57,584 bases of DNA from Lentisphaeria bacterium (GTDB taxonomy: Bacteria; Verrucomicrobiota; Lentisphaeria; Oligosphaerales; Oligosphaeraceae), in the NCBI GenBank assembly GCA_016303095.1, contig JAEDMH010000001.1, positions 1 through 57,584 on the forward strand, in the 5' to 3' direction. How positions within the stretch are numbered: position 1 is the stretch's first letter; each line of letters begins with the position of its first letter. This document shows positions 8,649 to 17,583 of this stretch, one piece after another. The position numbers were made by a program, and so were the translations under genes. The notes beneath the pieces are model-generated. The model worked only from the letters and a program-made list of their open reading frames with translations. It ran no database searches and was not told where the DNA came from.

Positions 8649-10591
8649 GGCGGGGGGAGGGGGGATTCCGGAGCATGGGGTCGCCGGGCTTTGGGATACA
8701 CCCAGACCCCTTCCAGGAGGAAAAGGAGAATCAGGAGCAATCCGCCCCAGGGCAACAGGAGGGAGCCCCCCGGCTCCTCCCGGCTTCGGGAGCGTTTCCC
8801 TTCGTCCAAGGAGGGGCTTGAGGCGGTGAGCATCCGCTCTGCTTCCTCCGCCGGAAGATACCGGGGGAGGGATTCCGTGGGGGGAGGGATGACTTCCACC
8901 AGTTCTCCCCCAAAGGAATGGAGCCCCGGCTCCTCTGTGGAGAACTCCGGCTGAATCCACTTGCCCTGCCAATCTTTCCGGGGAAGAGGAATGTCGCCGC
9001 AGGAAATTTGCCGTAGGGAGGAGTGGTCGCCCAGGGCCTGTTCCAGGAGTTCCCGGAGGAGCGGCAAGAAAGCCTTGGCGAGGGGGAAGTCGGAGGAGGC
9101 GGTATGGAAACCGAAGGTGAAAAGCAGGCATTTTCCCTTGCCCAGGGGTTTTTGCAGAAGAGCGGGAGCACCTTCCAAGGTCTGGAGGAGCACCTGGGCC
9201 TCTTCTGGCCCCGTCTCCACTTGGAGAGAGCGGCGGATGGGGAAGAGGTGAAGGTCGGAGGAGGCTTGGGGAGGAAAGAGTTTTTCCAGGGGGGAGCCAG
9301 GGGGAAGTTCGCCAATGCCCGTTTGCCGGTGCGTCTCCTGGGCGGAACCCTGGGGAGCCAGGCCGGCGGACTGAAGATGGCGCCAGCCCGCCAAGGGGGC
9401 ACTCCCCGGCACCGCCAGAAGAACGCCGCCCGCCTCCACATAGCGGCGAAGATGCTCCATTTCCTGGGGGGGGAGTCGCTCCGCCGCGCCCAGGAGGAGG
9501 AGGGCGGGAAACTCCTCCCAGGAGGCAAAGGGGGCGCCGGAGGTGCCCAAGGACTGAAGGAGGAAGGCGGGGGAGGCTTCCGGGGGCTCCGCCGTCAAGG
9601 CGGGAACGCAGAAGAACTCCAGTTCTTGGGAGAGGAGGGTGTCTCCGGGATCATCGGAGAAGATGGCCAGCAGGGGGGTGGGGGGAGCGGGCTTGGCCCA
9701 GAAGAGCCTCTGGTCGTCAAAGGCGAAGTCGTCTTGGGGGAGCAGCCGAAGGGTGCCCTGGGGATTGCTGGGCACAGGTACCAGAAAGGAGGTGGAGCTC
9801 TCTCCTTGGGAAGGAAGAGTCAACGGGGCGCGGGTCTCCTGTCCGTCCAGGGAGAGAATCACCTCCCGTGGGGAGGGGGTGTCTCCCCAGTTCCGGCATC
9901 GCACGCGAATGCGGAGGTGATTCTGAGGGGCCGAGGTGACGGTGGTCTGCTGTATGCCGCAGTTTTCCCGGATGGGTTGGGCCGGGGTATGGAGGAGGAG
10001 GCGGGTGCCCGGGGGAAGGGGGCCCAAGTCTCTTCTCCAGTCGGCGGATTGGAGATCGCTGAAGACATGAAGAATGCGCTGGCCCGGGGGAAATTGGGCC
10101 AGCCATTGGTTGGCCTGGGAGAAGGCCTGGGGAAGGGCCTGGGCCCCGCTCCATCCACAACTCCACTGGGAAGGAGAGGAGAGGGGACGGACTTGGGCGC
10201 CGACCTCCCAATAGGCCACATGGGCTCCCTGGATTTCCTGGAGGCTGGGCGTAAGTTGGCCCATGGTGGCCTGAAGGGAGGCGGAGGCATCTAGAAGCAC
10301 GGCCTGGCCGCAGAGCTCTTCCGAGGGGGGAGATTCCTGATCCTCTTGGGGAGTCCAACGGGGAGAGGCGGTCACCAGGATGATGGTGGCCAGCAGAAGG
10401 ATGCGCAGGCACATCAGCAGGAGATCCCGCCAGCGGCGGCGCCCCTGGATGGGAATGGGAGTGGGCCGGAGGAAGCGGATGCCGGGGAAGCCCAGGGAAG
10501 GCGGGGTGGGATGCCCCAGCAGGTGAATCAAGAGGGGGGCGGCGGCGAGAGGCAGGAGCCAGAGCAACTCCGGGTGGAGGAAGGAGAGCAT
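8645..10591 (-). CDS. BatA-domain membrane protein with VWA-like region
   Basis: A 648-residue inner-membrane protein of the aerotolerance/BatA N-terminal type. Two N-terminal membrane helices (about residues 9-27 and 58-76) flank the typical IHLLGHPTPPSLGFPGIRFL stretch, in which such proteins carry (I/R)HL..R. A VWA-like domain follows, beginning with AVLLDASASLQAT (a DxSxS-like MIDAS). Next come a beta-rich region and a GATase-like stretch near LRRYVEAGGVLLAVPG. A single C-terminal helix (about 606-626) ends the protein. In other bacteria such proteins sit beside MoxR ATPase and DUF58 genes. Here the DUF58 gene lies 43 kb away and no MoxR gene is seen. The cellular role is uncertain; an envelope stress or chaperone function is inferred. 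Confidence 0.8.
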   Translation of the reverse strand: MLSFLHPELLWLLPLAAAPLLIHLLGHPTPPSLGFPGIRFLRPTPIPIQGRRRWRDLLLMCLRILLLATIILVTASPRWTPQEDQESPPSEELCGQAVLLDASASLQATMGQLTPSLQEIQGAHVAYWEVGAQVRPLSSPSQWSCGWSGAQALPQAFSQANQWLAQFPPGQRILHVFSDLQSADWRRDLGPLPPGTRLLLHTPAQPIRENCGIQQTTVTSAPQNHLRIRVRCRNWGDTPSPREVILSLDGQETRAPLTLPSQGESSTSFLVPVPSNPQGTLRLLPQDDFAFDDQRLFWAKPAPPTPLLAIFSDDPGDTLLSQELEFFCVPALTAEPPEASPAFLLQSLGTSGAPFASWEEFPALLLLGAAERLPPQEMEHLRRYVEAGGVLLAVPGSAPLAGWRHLQSAGLAPQGSAQETHRQTGIGELPPGSPLEKLFPPQASSDLHLFPIRRSLQVETGPEEAQVLLQTLEGAPALLQKPLGKGKCLLFTFGFHTASSDFPLAKAFLPLLRELLEQALGDHSSLRQISCGDIPLPRKDWQGKWIQPEFSTEEPGLHSFGGELVEVIPPPTESLPRYLPAEEAERMLTASSPSLDEGKRSRSREEPGGSLLLPWGGLLLILLFLLEGVWVYPKARRPHAPESPLPPP

Positions 10592-10603
10592 GGGGCGGCG
10601 ACC

Positions 10604-11287
10604 TCAGGAAACCGGGGCCTCCAAAAGATCTTCCAGTTGACCCAGAAGGGATGGCAGAAGACGGTTCCTCTCCTGAATCCCCGGAAGAGCGTCCCAAAAT
10701 TCCTGGGAGGCGCTCCCTCCGATATAGTTGGAGAGATACCGAACGATGGCCACAGGAATCCGACGCCCCAGAACCGGCTCCATCAGACGACAGAAATGAA
10801 CCACCGCGGGACTCTCCATGTCCACCCCATCCGCCTGGGCCTCGATCCGGTTGTCCTCCCGATAGTATTTGGCATTGTCAAAGACATCCCCGGCGGAGAT
10901 GCGCCCTGTGCCGCAGAAGGGAGTGGTGGGAAAATGGAGGGGAAGCAACTGGGTCAGGAGCTGGGTGAAGCGGGGATCGCAGGGCATCCAGCACTGCTCC
11001 CCAACCTGGGGCACGAAGCCCAGGCCATCGGAACCATAGAGGGGAGAGACGTCATAGTCGCTATAGGCTACCTGGCTGGCCACCAGCAGCCCCCCCAGAG
11101 GCAGAGAACGCTTCAGAGCGCCTGCCGTCCCCCAGACCAAAATGGCCTCGCATTGATCCTGGAACAGGAGTTTGGCCACGGCGGCGCAGGCGGCGGTCTT
11201 GCCCGGGCCAAAGCCGGTGGCGCAGGCCAGGGCAGGGGGAAGGCCCTCCGCTTCCTCCCGGGTGGGGATGAGAACTCCGATTTTCAT
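10604..11287 (-). CDS. nucleoside phosphorylase-superfamily hydrolase (MTA/SAH nucleosidase-like)
   Basis: A 227-residue protein of the PNP/UDP phosphorylase superfamily. The diagnostic nucleoside-binding motif appears as GVDMESPAVVHFC, matching the VEMEA segment of 5'-methylthioadenosine/S-adenosylhomocysteine nucleosidases. The glycine-rich strand GTAGALKRSLPLGGLL is also typical. The catalytic Asp expected in RxxSD (Asp197 in E. coli MTAN) is replaced by Asn in IVRYLSNYIGG, so substrate or activity may differ. It sits 13 bp upstream of the BatA-like gene and 43 bp downstream of gpsA on the same strand. An AT-rich inverted repeat just before its start could hold an internal promoter. A futalosine hydrolase-type role is an alternative. 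Confidence 0.75.
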   Translation of the reverse strand: MKIGVLIPTREEAEGLPPALACATGFGPGKTAACAAVAKLLFQDQCEAILVWGTAGALKRSLPLGGLLVASQVAYSDYDVSPLYGSDGLGFVPQVGEQCWMPCDPRFTQLLTQLLPLHFPTTPFCGTGRISAGDVFDNAKYYREDNRIEAQADGVDMESPAVVHFCRLMEPVLGRRIPVAIVRYLSNYIGGSASQEFWDALPGIQERNRLLPSLLGQLEDLLEAPVS

Positions 11288-11294
11288 CTTTGTA

Positions 11295-11327
11295 TTTATA
11301 ACTGCTTTATATTTAATGAGTTATAAA
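11295..11327. promoter_or_regulatory. AT-rich inverted repeat between gpsA and the nucleosidase gene
   Basis: TTTATAAC (11295-11302) and GTTATAAA (11320-11327) form a perfect 8 bp inverted repeat in the only AT-rich stretch of this operon. On the minus strand it lies 8 nt upstream of the nucleosidase start codon, so it could be an operator or part of an internal promoter. It could also be a weak terminator after gpsA. Confidence 0.45.
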
Positions 11328-11330
11328 GAA

Positions 11331-12353
11331 TCACCCAAATTCGTTCCAGGGAATGCGGACAGGGGCGCCCTGGTTGATGATTTCATCCAGGTGTCGCAGC
11401 AGGGGGAATTTGTTGAAATTGGCGGTGCCCCGTTGGTGTCTGGTGCGCAGGGCCCTGGCCGCCCGGGTGATGATGGGGATGGATTCCAGGGTCAAGCCGG
11501 GGTACAGTTTCAGAGCCTCCTGGAAGGGGATTCCCTCTCCCAGGGCCTCCCCCAGCTTTCTGTTTCGTCCGGAGTTGATGGTGACGTACAGGTCGCTGGT
11601 GGCGTAGATGACGCTGTCGGTCTGTCCTCCCAGGAGATGGACCAGCCGGAGCATTTCCCGGACGGCCTGTCCGAAGAGAGAGGCCTGGGGATTGCTCATG
11701 GCCACCCCCTGTTGTTTGGCCAGGCCGATGGCCAGGGAGACGCCCACGGCATAGGCGTTTTTCATGGCCACGGCGCATTCGATGCCCATGACATCCTGGG
11801 TTGGCTGGATGTGGTAGTAGGTGGTGATGAGCTGGGATTTCAGCCAGTAGAGGGTGTCCAGATCTTCGCCGCAGAGGGCCACGGAGGTGTGTTTCCGCTG
11901 GCAGAGTTCCTGGCTGATGCAGGGGCCGCCGATGGAGTTGATGGAGAGCTTGCGTCCCGGCGCCAGTTTCTTCTGGTTGTAGGCCATGGAGATGGGGAGG
12001 AGGGTGCCGTCCGGCTCGTCCTCCAGTCCCTTGGTGATGGAGAGCACCACCAGGGTGTCGGGAACGCGGGAGAGGACATGTTCCGCAAACCAGTCCACGC
12101 CGAAGGAGGGGACGCCGGCGATGAGGAGCTGGCATCCCTCCAGGGCCTGATCCAGCTCCTCGTAGTAGAAGGCGGTGCACCGGGGAGGCAGGGGCATGGC
12201 CAGCTTGGGATGGAAGTTGTCCGTCCGGATGCGCTGGATGATTTCCTGGTCGTAGGGGGTTCCCACCAGACGAACGGCATGTCCGTTGTCCGAGGCGGGA
12301 AAGCACATGGCGGACCCCATCATGCCGGCGCCGACGATGGTGATGATGCTCAT
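11331..12353 (-). CDS. gpsA: glycerol-3-phosphate dehydrogenase, NAD(P)+-dependent
   Basis: Reduces dihydroxyacetone phosphate to sn-glycerol 3-phosphate, the backbone for phospholipid synthesis, in the cytoplasm. The N-terminal Rossmann motif is IVGAGMMGSA. The family signatures VLSITKGLE, ECAVAMKNAYAVGVSLAIGL (carrying the catalytic Lys) and SGRNRKLG, the substrate-binding loop, are all present in order. At 340 residues it is the normal length. It is 24 bp downstream of the sialate O-acetylesterase gene on the minus strand and probably shares its transcript. The GGPCISQEL segment replaces the more usual GPSFA loop, so a somewhat divergent subgroup is likely. Confidence 0.9.
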   Translation of the reverse strand: MSIITIVGAGMMGSAMCFPASDNGHAVRLVGTPYDQEIIQRIRTDNFHPKLAMPLPPRCTAFYYEELDQALEGCQLLIAGVPSFGVDWFAEHVLSRVPDTLVVLSITKGLEDEPDGTLLPISMAYNQKKLAPGRKLSINSIGGPCISQELCQRKHTSVALCGEDLDTLYWLKSQLITTYYHIQPTQDVMGIECAVAMKNAYAVGVSLAIGLAKQQGVAMSNPQASLFGQAVREMLRLVHLLGGQTDSVIYATSDLYVTINSGRNRKLGEALGEGIPFQEALKLYPGLTLESIPIITRAARALRTRHQRGTANFNKFPLLRHLDEIINQGAPVRIPWNEFG

Positions 12354-12377
12354 GGAGTGTTCGGAGAAAGAGGGGGG

Positions 12378-14363
12378 CTAGAGGGCGTCCTGCACTTCCT
12401 GGCGGAAGGAGAGGGCGGGCAGGCCCGCCTGGTTGACCAGATTCCCTTCGGGCAAGTCCACCTTGCCGTTGTATTGGCAGAGGACGGGATGGGGGACTTC
12501 CGGATGGGAGAGGAGGAGTTCCTCTCCCTGGAGGGTGGCCTGGGCAGGGCGGAGGATGCCGTCCTTTCCCGCCATCTCGAAGCCTGCCAGGGGCTGTCCG
12601 TCCTTGGCGTGGAGCCCCTTCCCGTAGAGGAAATGGAGGCGGAGGGAGGCGCCTTCCCGGGTCACCCGATCCAGGGTTGGGCCCTGGGGCAGAACGCCCT
12701 CTTCCCCATAGAGATTGGCCAGGGCCAGGAGGAAGAGCCGGTATCCGAAGGAGCGCTTGTCATGGGGGTGGATGTCCGTGGGCTCGAAGAGGGCCAGATC
12801 CGTGGCGGTGATGACGCCCGTCTCCGGGGTCTCCAGGAAGACCCTCCGCTGGGCATCCTGAATCTTCAGCCAGTTTTCGGGATGGAGATCCCGGTAGTTG
12901 GCCAGCTGGACGAAATAGAAGGGGAAGTCCTCCCGCTGCCCCCAGGCGTGGCGCCAATCCTCAATGAGATCCCGGAAGCGCATGGCGTAGAGGGCGGTGG
13001 TTTCGTCGGTGTCCGCATCGTTCTCTCCCTGGTACCAGAGGACTCCCCGAATGGGGAAGGGGATCAGGGGGCGGATCTTGTTGTCGAAGAGGCGATGGGG
13101 GGAATTTCGGCAGCAGATGGGGTTGGCGGCCTGTTCCGGTCCTCCCAGGGGTTGGAAGGCGTACTCCGGCCAGGCCTTCCAGAGGGTGTCGGCCAGGGGG
13201 AGGGTTTCTCCCGTGGTCAGGTTCTCCAGGAAGTAGGCCCGCTTGGAGCCGGTGAAGCCGGCGTCGAAGAAGAAGCAGTAAGCCCGGATGGCCACCACGT
13301 TGCGTCCCGCCTTCACCGCCTGGGGAGGCACGGGGTAGTTCCGGGGGGTGCACCAATACTGGGTGTCGAATCCCGTCCCCGTGGCGCCCACCTGCACCCC
13401 GTTGAAATAGGTCACGTCGTGCTTGTCCACGCCTCCCAGATGGAGCATCAGGGGTTGGCCTTCCCAGGAGGGGGGCAGGGTCACTTCCCGGCGCACCCAG
13501 AGGGACCCGTGGCTGGAGATCTTCTGGATGATCCAGGAACCGGGAACTTCCATGGTCTTCCAGGAGGAGTCGTCATAGTCCGGATTGGCGTAGCCCAAGG
13601 CGAATCCCCGGTTGCCCGGATCCATCTGGGTGATATGGTCGAAGCATTGGTTGTCCTCGTTGATGCAGTCGGGGAAGGAGGCGTGGGTCTCCAGGCAATC
13701 CCAGGACTCCGGGCGGTAGACGCAGGCATCGTCCTTCTCCAGAAGCTTGTAGTTTTCCGGGCGTCGGGAGAGGGTCTCCCGGCTGGTCCACGCGTGGACG
13801 AAGGTGCCGCCCCAGGAGGAGTGGATCAGCCCCACGGGAATCTGGGGGAACTTTTGCCGGTGGAAGAGGGCGAACCAGGCGCCGATGGCGGTGAAGCCGG
13901 CGGCTGTGTCGGGAGAGGAGAGCTGCCATTCCCCTCCGGGCGGCAGGGTCTCCGGACGGGTGGCCAGGGTGTCATTGGGGGTGGTGAAGCAACGGATGAG
14001 GGGGTCGTTGCCCCCCTCCTGCAAATACTGTCCGGTCTGCTCCAGGGGATCCCCGGGGGAAAAGGTCATCAGGGGAAACTCCGCATTGGACTGGCCGGAA
14101 ACCAGCCAGGTCTCCCCCACCAGCAGATCCCGGCAGACACATTCCTCGTTCTTGCAGGTCACCCGGAGCTCCAGGGGGCCGCCCTCCGCCAGAGAGGGGA
14201 AACGCAGCTCAAAGCGGCCGTCCCAGGAGCTGGGGGCGTAGGCGGAGAGGGATCCCAGGGTGGCATGGACCATGGCGCGGGGGGTGTCGCACCAGCCCCA
14301 GACGACGATGGGCTTGTTGCGTTGGATGACGGCGTGGTCGGACCAGATGGCGGGCAGTCTCAT
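12378..14363 (-). CDS. sialate O-acetylesterase-like SGNH esterase
   Basis: Predicted to remove O-acetyl groups from sialic acids or other sugars. The 661-residue protein starts with the family N-terminus (MRLPAIWSDHAVIQRNKPI). The block I nucleophile motif WLVSGQSNAEF puts the catalytic Ser at about residue 92. The first catalytic segment continues at VGLIHSSWGGTFVHAW. A beta-sandwich insert follows (about 250-370, PPSWEGQPLMLHLGGVDK). The second esterase segment is GVLWYQGENDAD, with the Asp/His pair in PTDIHPHDK. No signal peptide is visible, so it may act in the cytoplasm on imported glycan fragments. It is the first gene of the minus-strand run and faces the aro operon across about 200 bp. 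Confidence 0.92.
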   Translation of the reverse strand: MRLPAIWSDHAVIQRNKPIVVWGWCDTPRAMVHATLGSLSAYAPSSWDGRFELRFPSLAEGGPLELRVTCKNEECVCRDLLVGETWLVSGQSNAEFPLMTFSPGDPLEQTGQYLQEGGNDPLIRCFTTPNDTLATRPETLPPGGEWQLSSPDTAAGFTAIGAWFALFHRQKFPQIPVGLIHSSWGGTFVHAWTSRETLSRRPENYKLLEKDDACVYRPESWDCLETHASFPDCINEDNQCFDHITQMDPGNRGFALGYANPDYDDSSWKTMEVPGSWIIQKISSHGSLWVRREVTLPPSWEGQPLMLHLGGVDKHDVTYFNGVQVGATGTGFDTQYWCTPRNYPVPPQAVKAGRNVVAIRAYCFFFDAGFTGSKRAYFLENLTTGETLPLADTLWKAWPEYAFQPLGGPEQAANPICCRNSPHRLFDNKIRPLIPFPIRGVLWYQGENDADTDETTALYAMRFRDLIEDWRHAWGQREDFPFYFVQLANYRDLHPENWLKIQDAQRRVFLETPETGVITATDLALFEPTDIHPHDKRSFGYRLFLLALANLYGEEGVLPQGPTLDRVTREGASLRLHFLYGKGLHAKDGQPLAGFEMAGKDGILRPAQATLQGEELLLSHPEVPHPVLCQYNGKVDLPEGNLVNQAGLPALSFRQEVQDAL

Positions 14364-14560
14364 GGTAAGGAAGAGGAAAGGGAAGGGGGCGGTGTGGGTG
14401 GGGGGAGAAGGAGGCGGGGGGGCCTCGTCTTCTGGGGTTCAGGGGAAAGTCAGGGGAGAAATATAATCAAAGTAGGCGGAACGTAGGGGGAGAAATTGGG
14501 GCTAAATTAGGCCTCGTGCCTTGGGGCGGACGGCCTCAGGGGCAGGGAGACATTGGTACC

Positions 14561-15592
14561 ATGATTGTCATTTTGAAAGAGAATCCCGATCCCGGGCAAC
14601 TGAAGGACCTGACCTCCTGGCTCAAGAGCCAGGGGGTGGAAATCCATACTTCCCACGGACAGCGGCAGATGATTCTTGGCCTGGTGGGGGACACCTCCCG
14701 GCTGGACATGGATCTCATCAGCGCCCTGGACATCGTGGACGAGGTGAAACGAATCCAGGATCCCTATAAGGCGGCCAACCGGAAGTTCCATCCGGAAGAC
14801 ACGGTGGTGGAGCTGGAGAACGGGGTGAAGATCGGGGGCGGCCACTTCGCCCTGATTGCCGGTCCCTGCTCCGTGGAGAGCGAAGAGCAGATTTGCTCCG
14901 TGGCTCTGGCGGTGAAGGCGGCCGGCGCCAATGTGCTGCGGGGCGGCGCCTTCAAACCCCGCACCTCCCCCTACTCCTTCCAGGGAATGCGGGAACGGGG
15001 CATCCAGCTGCTCCTGGAGGCCAAGCGGGAAAGCGGGCTGCCTGTGGTCACGGAAATCATGGACGCCGCCCAACTCCCCCTCTTCGAGGAGGTGGACATC
15101 ATCCAGGTGGGGGCCAGAAACATGCAGAACTTCGAACTGCTCCACGCCCTGGGTCACGTCCGAAAGCCCATCCTCCTGAAGCGGGGACTGGCCAACACCT
15201 ACCAGGAATTGCTGATGAGTGCGGAGCATATCATGTCCGGCGGAAATTCCCAGGTCATGCTTTGCGAACGGGGCATCCGCACCTTCGAGACCTACACGCG
15301 GAACACCCTGGATCTCACCGCCATCCCTGTCCTCCACAAACTCTCCCATCTGCCGGTCATCATTGATCCCAGCCACGCCTCCGGACGCTCCTGGCTGGTG
15401 CCTCCCATGGGGGTGGCCGCCGCCGCCACCGGGGCCGATGGCCTGATTGTGGAAGTCCACAACGATCCGGAACACGCCTGGTGCGACGGCCCCCAGTCCA
15501 TCACTCCCGCCACCTTCCAGGAGATGGTGCCCCGCGTCCACGCGGTCCGTCAGGCCCTGGGCCTGGAGAAGGGGGAGGAGGCGCGGCCATGA
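14561..15592 (+). CDS. aroF: 3-deoxy-7-phosphoheptulonate synthase (DAHP synthase)
   Basis: Condenses phosphoenolpyruvate and erythrose 4-phosphate, the first step of the shikimate pathway. This is the 343-residue AroA(I)-beta, Thermotoga-like type. An N-terminal ferredoxin-like regulatory domain (about 1-70, MIVILKENPDPGQLKDL) is followed by the (beta/alpha)8 barrel. Motifs seen are IAGPCSVES, RGGAFKPRTSPYSFQG, CERGIRTFE and DPSHASGR, covering the metal and PEP sites. In this class the small domain mediates tyrosine feedback inhibition, which fits its coupling to tyrA. The ATG at 14561 is the conserved start. The stop overlaps the tyrA start as ATGA. It is the first gene of a five-gene aro operon. 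Confidence 0.96.
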   Translation: MIVILKENPDPGQLKDLTSWLKSQGVEIHTSHGQRQMILGLVGDTSRLDMDLISALDIVDEVKRIQDPYKAANRKFHPEDTVVELENGVKIGGGHFALIAGPCSVESEEQICSVALAVKAAGANVLRGGAFKPRTSPYSFQGMRERGIQLLLEAKRESGLPVVTEIMDAAQLPLFEEVDIIQVGARNMQNFELLHALGHVRKPILLKRGLANTYQELLMSAEHIMSGGNSQVMLCERGIRTFETYTRNTLDLTAIPVLHKLSHLPVIIDPSHASGRSWLVPPMGVAAAATGADGLIVEVHNDPEHAWCDGPQSITPATFQEMVPRVHAVRQALGLEKGEEARP

Positions 15593-16452
15593 AAACCGTT
15601 GGCGTGGTGGGATTGGGGCTCATTGGGGGCTCTTTGGCCCGGGCGTTGAAGGCCCGGGGAGGATACCGGGTGCTGGGCTATGATCTCCAGGAGTCTGTGC
15701 GCCTCCGGGCAAAATTGGTCCATGCGATGGACGACACCCTGACCCCGGAGGCCCTTCCGGCGTTGGACATGGTGATTCTTGCCCTGTATCCCCAGGACAC
15801 CATCCGGTGGGCCCAGGAGAATGTCTCCCGGCTGCGCCCCGGCGCCCTAGTGGTGGACACCTGCGGCGTGAAGCGGGTGGTGTGCCAGGAGGTGGGGAAA
15901 CTTTGCGACAGCCGGGGCGTGGTGTTTCTGGGGGGGCATCCCATGGCGGGAATCGAGCGTTCCGGCTTTGAGGCCTCCATGGGAAATCTCTTCAACCAGG
16001 CCTCCATGATTCTGGTGCCCTGGGGGAATCCCGCCATCGAGATTTTGGAGAAGGCCAAGGCCTTCTTCCTGGAGCTGGGCTTCGGCACGGTGAAGTTCTC
16101 CTCCGCCGAGGAGCACGACCGTATCATCGCCTATACCAGCCAGCTGGCCCACATCCTGGCCAGCGCCTATGTCCAGTCCCCTACCGCTCTGCAGCATAGC
16201 GGATTCTCCGCCGGCTCCTTCCGGGACATGACCCGGGTGGCCACCATGCAGGAGGAGATGTGGAGCGAACTCTTCCTGGACAACCGGGAACCCCTGCTGG
16301 CGGAACTGGATCACGTGCTGGAGAATCTCCACCAGTTCCGGAAGGCCCTGGCCGAGGAGGACAGGGACACCCTCCGCGCCCTGTTGAAGCAGGGCAGGGA
16401 GACCAAGGAAAAGGTGAACGCGCTTCCCCGAACCCCCTACTCCCTCTTCTAA
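15589..16452 (+). CDS. tyrA: prephenate dehydrogenase
   Basis: Oxidatively decarboxylates prephenate to 4-hydroxyphenylpyruvate, committing to tyrosine. The 287-residue protein opens with the Rossmann fold (VGVVGLGLIGGSLARAL). It carries LVVDTCGVKR and the family motif GGHPMAGIERSG, and ends in an all-helical dimerisation domain. No chorismate mutase or ACT domain is attached, so it is the minimal monofunctional form. The start codon at 15589 lies inside the aroF stop region (ATGA), indicating translational coupling. Arogenate as an alternative substrate cannot be excluded. Confidence 0.94.
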   Translation: MKTVGVVGLGLIGGSLARALKARGGYRVLGYDLQESVRLRAKLVHAMDDTLTPEALPALDMVILALYPQDTIRWAQENVSRLRPGALVVDTCGVKRVVCQEVGKLCDSRGVVFLGGHPMAGIERSGFEASMGNLFNQASMILVPWGNPAIEILEKAKAFFLELGFGTVKFSSAEEHDRIIAYTSQLAHILASAYVQSPTALQHSGFSAGSFRDMTRVATMQEEMWSELFLDNREPLLAELDHVLENLHQFRKALAEEDRDTLRALLKQGRETKEKVNALPRTPYSLF

Positions 16453-16530
16453 CGGCAAGCCCGGAAGAACCCTTTCCTGTTCCCCGCCGCTCTCCCTTCT
16501 CCCTCCTCCCTCTTCTCTCCCCGCCTCCCC

Positions 16531-17583
16531 ATGGCTCCCCTCTCCCAGATTCCCGTTCGCTGCTCCCGAGGCACCTACCAGGTCACCATTGGACCTGGCG
16601 CTCTTTCCCTCCTTCCCCAGGTGGTCTCCAAGCTTGGCGCGCGCCGGGTGGCGGTGATCACGGATAGCCATGTGGCCCCTCTCCATGGGGAGCGGGTGCG
16701 CCAGTTCCTTCCGCCGGAGACTCCCCTCTACGTCTTTCCCGCCGGCGAGGCCAGCAAGACCCTGGAGACCATTGGAGGGATGTTGCATTTCCTGGCCGAG
16801 GCCCAGCTGACCCGGGGGGATCTGGTGGTGGCCCTGGGGGGAGGCGTCACCGGGGACATGGCGGGATTCTCCGCGGCCATCTATCTTCGGGGAATTCCCG
16901 TGGTTCAGCTGCCCACCACTCTGCTGGCCGCCATCGACTCCTCCGTGGGGGGAAAGACGGGGGTGGATCTTCCCCAGGGCAAGAATCTGGCCGGCGCTTT
17001 TTGGCAGCCCTCCGCCGTCCTCTGCGATACCACCCTCATGGAGACCCTTCCCCAGCGCATCCTCTTCGATGGCACCGCCGAGGCGGTGAAATACGGAATG
17101 ATCCGGGATGCCGCTCTCTTCCGGACGTTGGCCGCCCCTTCCGGTCTTCAGAACCATCTCCAGGAAGTCATTGCCCGCTGTGCGGAGATCAAGGCGGAGA
17201 TCGTGGCGGGAGACGAGTTCGACCGAGGAGAACGGGCCCTTCTGAATTTCGGCCACACCTTGGGACACGCCGTGGAGCGGGAAAGCCAATTCGCCATCTC
17301 CCACGGCCAGGCCGTGGCCATCGGCATGGTGGCGGTGACCCGCTGGGCGGAGCGCCGGGGCTGGTGCCCGGAAAATCTCCACCTCCCGCTGGTGGAGGCT
17401 TTGAAGGAATATGCCCTGCCTACGGAACTCCCCTATCCCTGGGAACGGTTGACGTCGGCCATGCTCCATGACAAGAAGAGGCGGGGAGACCACATCCAAT
17501 TGGTGGTGCCGGAGTCCCTGGGACGCTGCGTCTTGAAGACGATTTCCGTGGAAGAGCTGCAGAGGGGGGAGGGGAATTCATGA
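16531..17583 (+). CDS. aroB: 3-dehydroquinate synthase
   Basis: Converts DAHP to 3-dehydroquinate using NAD+ and a divalent metal. The 350-residue sequence has the NAD-binding GGGVTGDMAGF, QLPTTLLAAIDSSVGGKTGVD (substrate site), GTAEAVKYGMI, and the metal-binding His pair in FGHTLGHAVE, plus a final HDKKRRGD. The spacing of motifs is canonical. It begins 78 bp after tyrA and overlaps aroA by 4 nt. No strong Shine-Dalgarno sequence is visible before the ATG; the preceding 60 nt are pyrimidine-rich. Confidence 0.96.
   Translation: MAPLSQIPVRCSRGTYQVTIGPGALSLLPQVVSKLGARRVAVITDSHVAPLHGERVRQFLPPETPLYVFPAGEASKTLETIGGMLHFLAEAQLTRGDLVVALGGGVTGDMAGFSAAIYLRGIPVVQLPTTLLAAIDSSVGGKTGVDLPQGKNLAGAFWQPSAVLCDTTLMETLPQRILFDGTAEAVKYGMIRDAALFRTLAAPSGLQNHLQEVIARCAEIKAEIVAGDEFDRGERALLNFGHTLGHAVERESQFAISHGQAVAIGMVAVTRWAERRGWCPENLHLPLVEALKEYALPTELPYPWERLTSAMLHDKKRRGDHIQLVVPESLGRCVLKTISVEELQRGEGNS

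Noticed and set aside
14462..14467. TATAAT box between the esterase gene and aroF as the aro promoter
   Set aside because: No acceptable -35 box at 15-19 nt; left out of the features.
11172..14486. Plus-strand frame of about 1,100 codons across gpsA and the esterase gene
   Set aside because: Both minus-strand genes have clear family motifs and conserved starts; the plus-strand product is a Gly/Val/Glu-rich shadow that crosses two genes.
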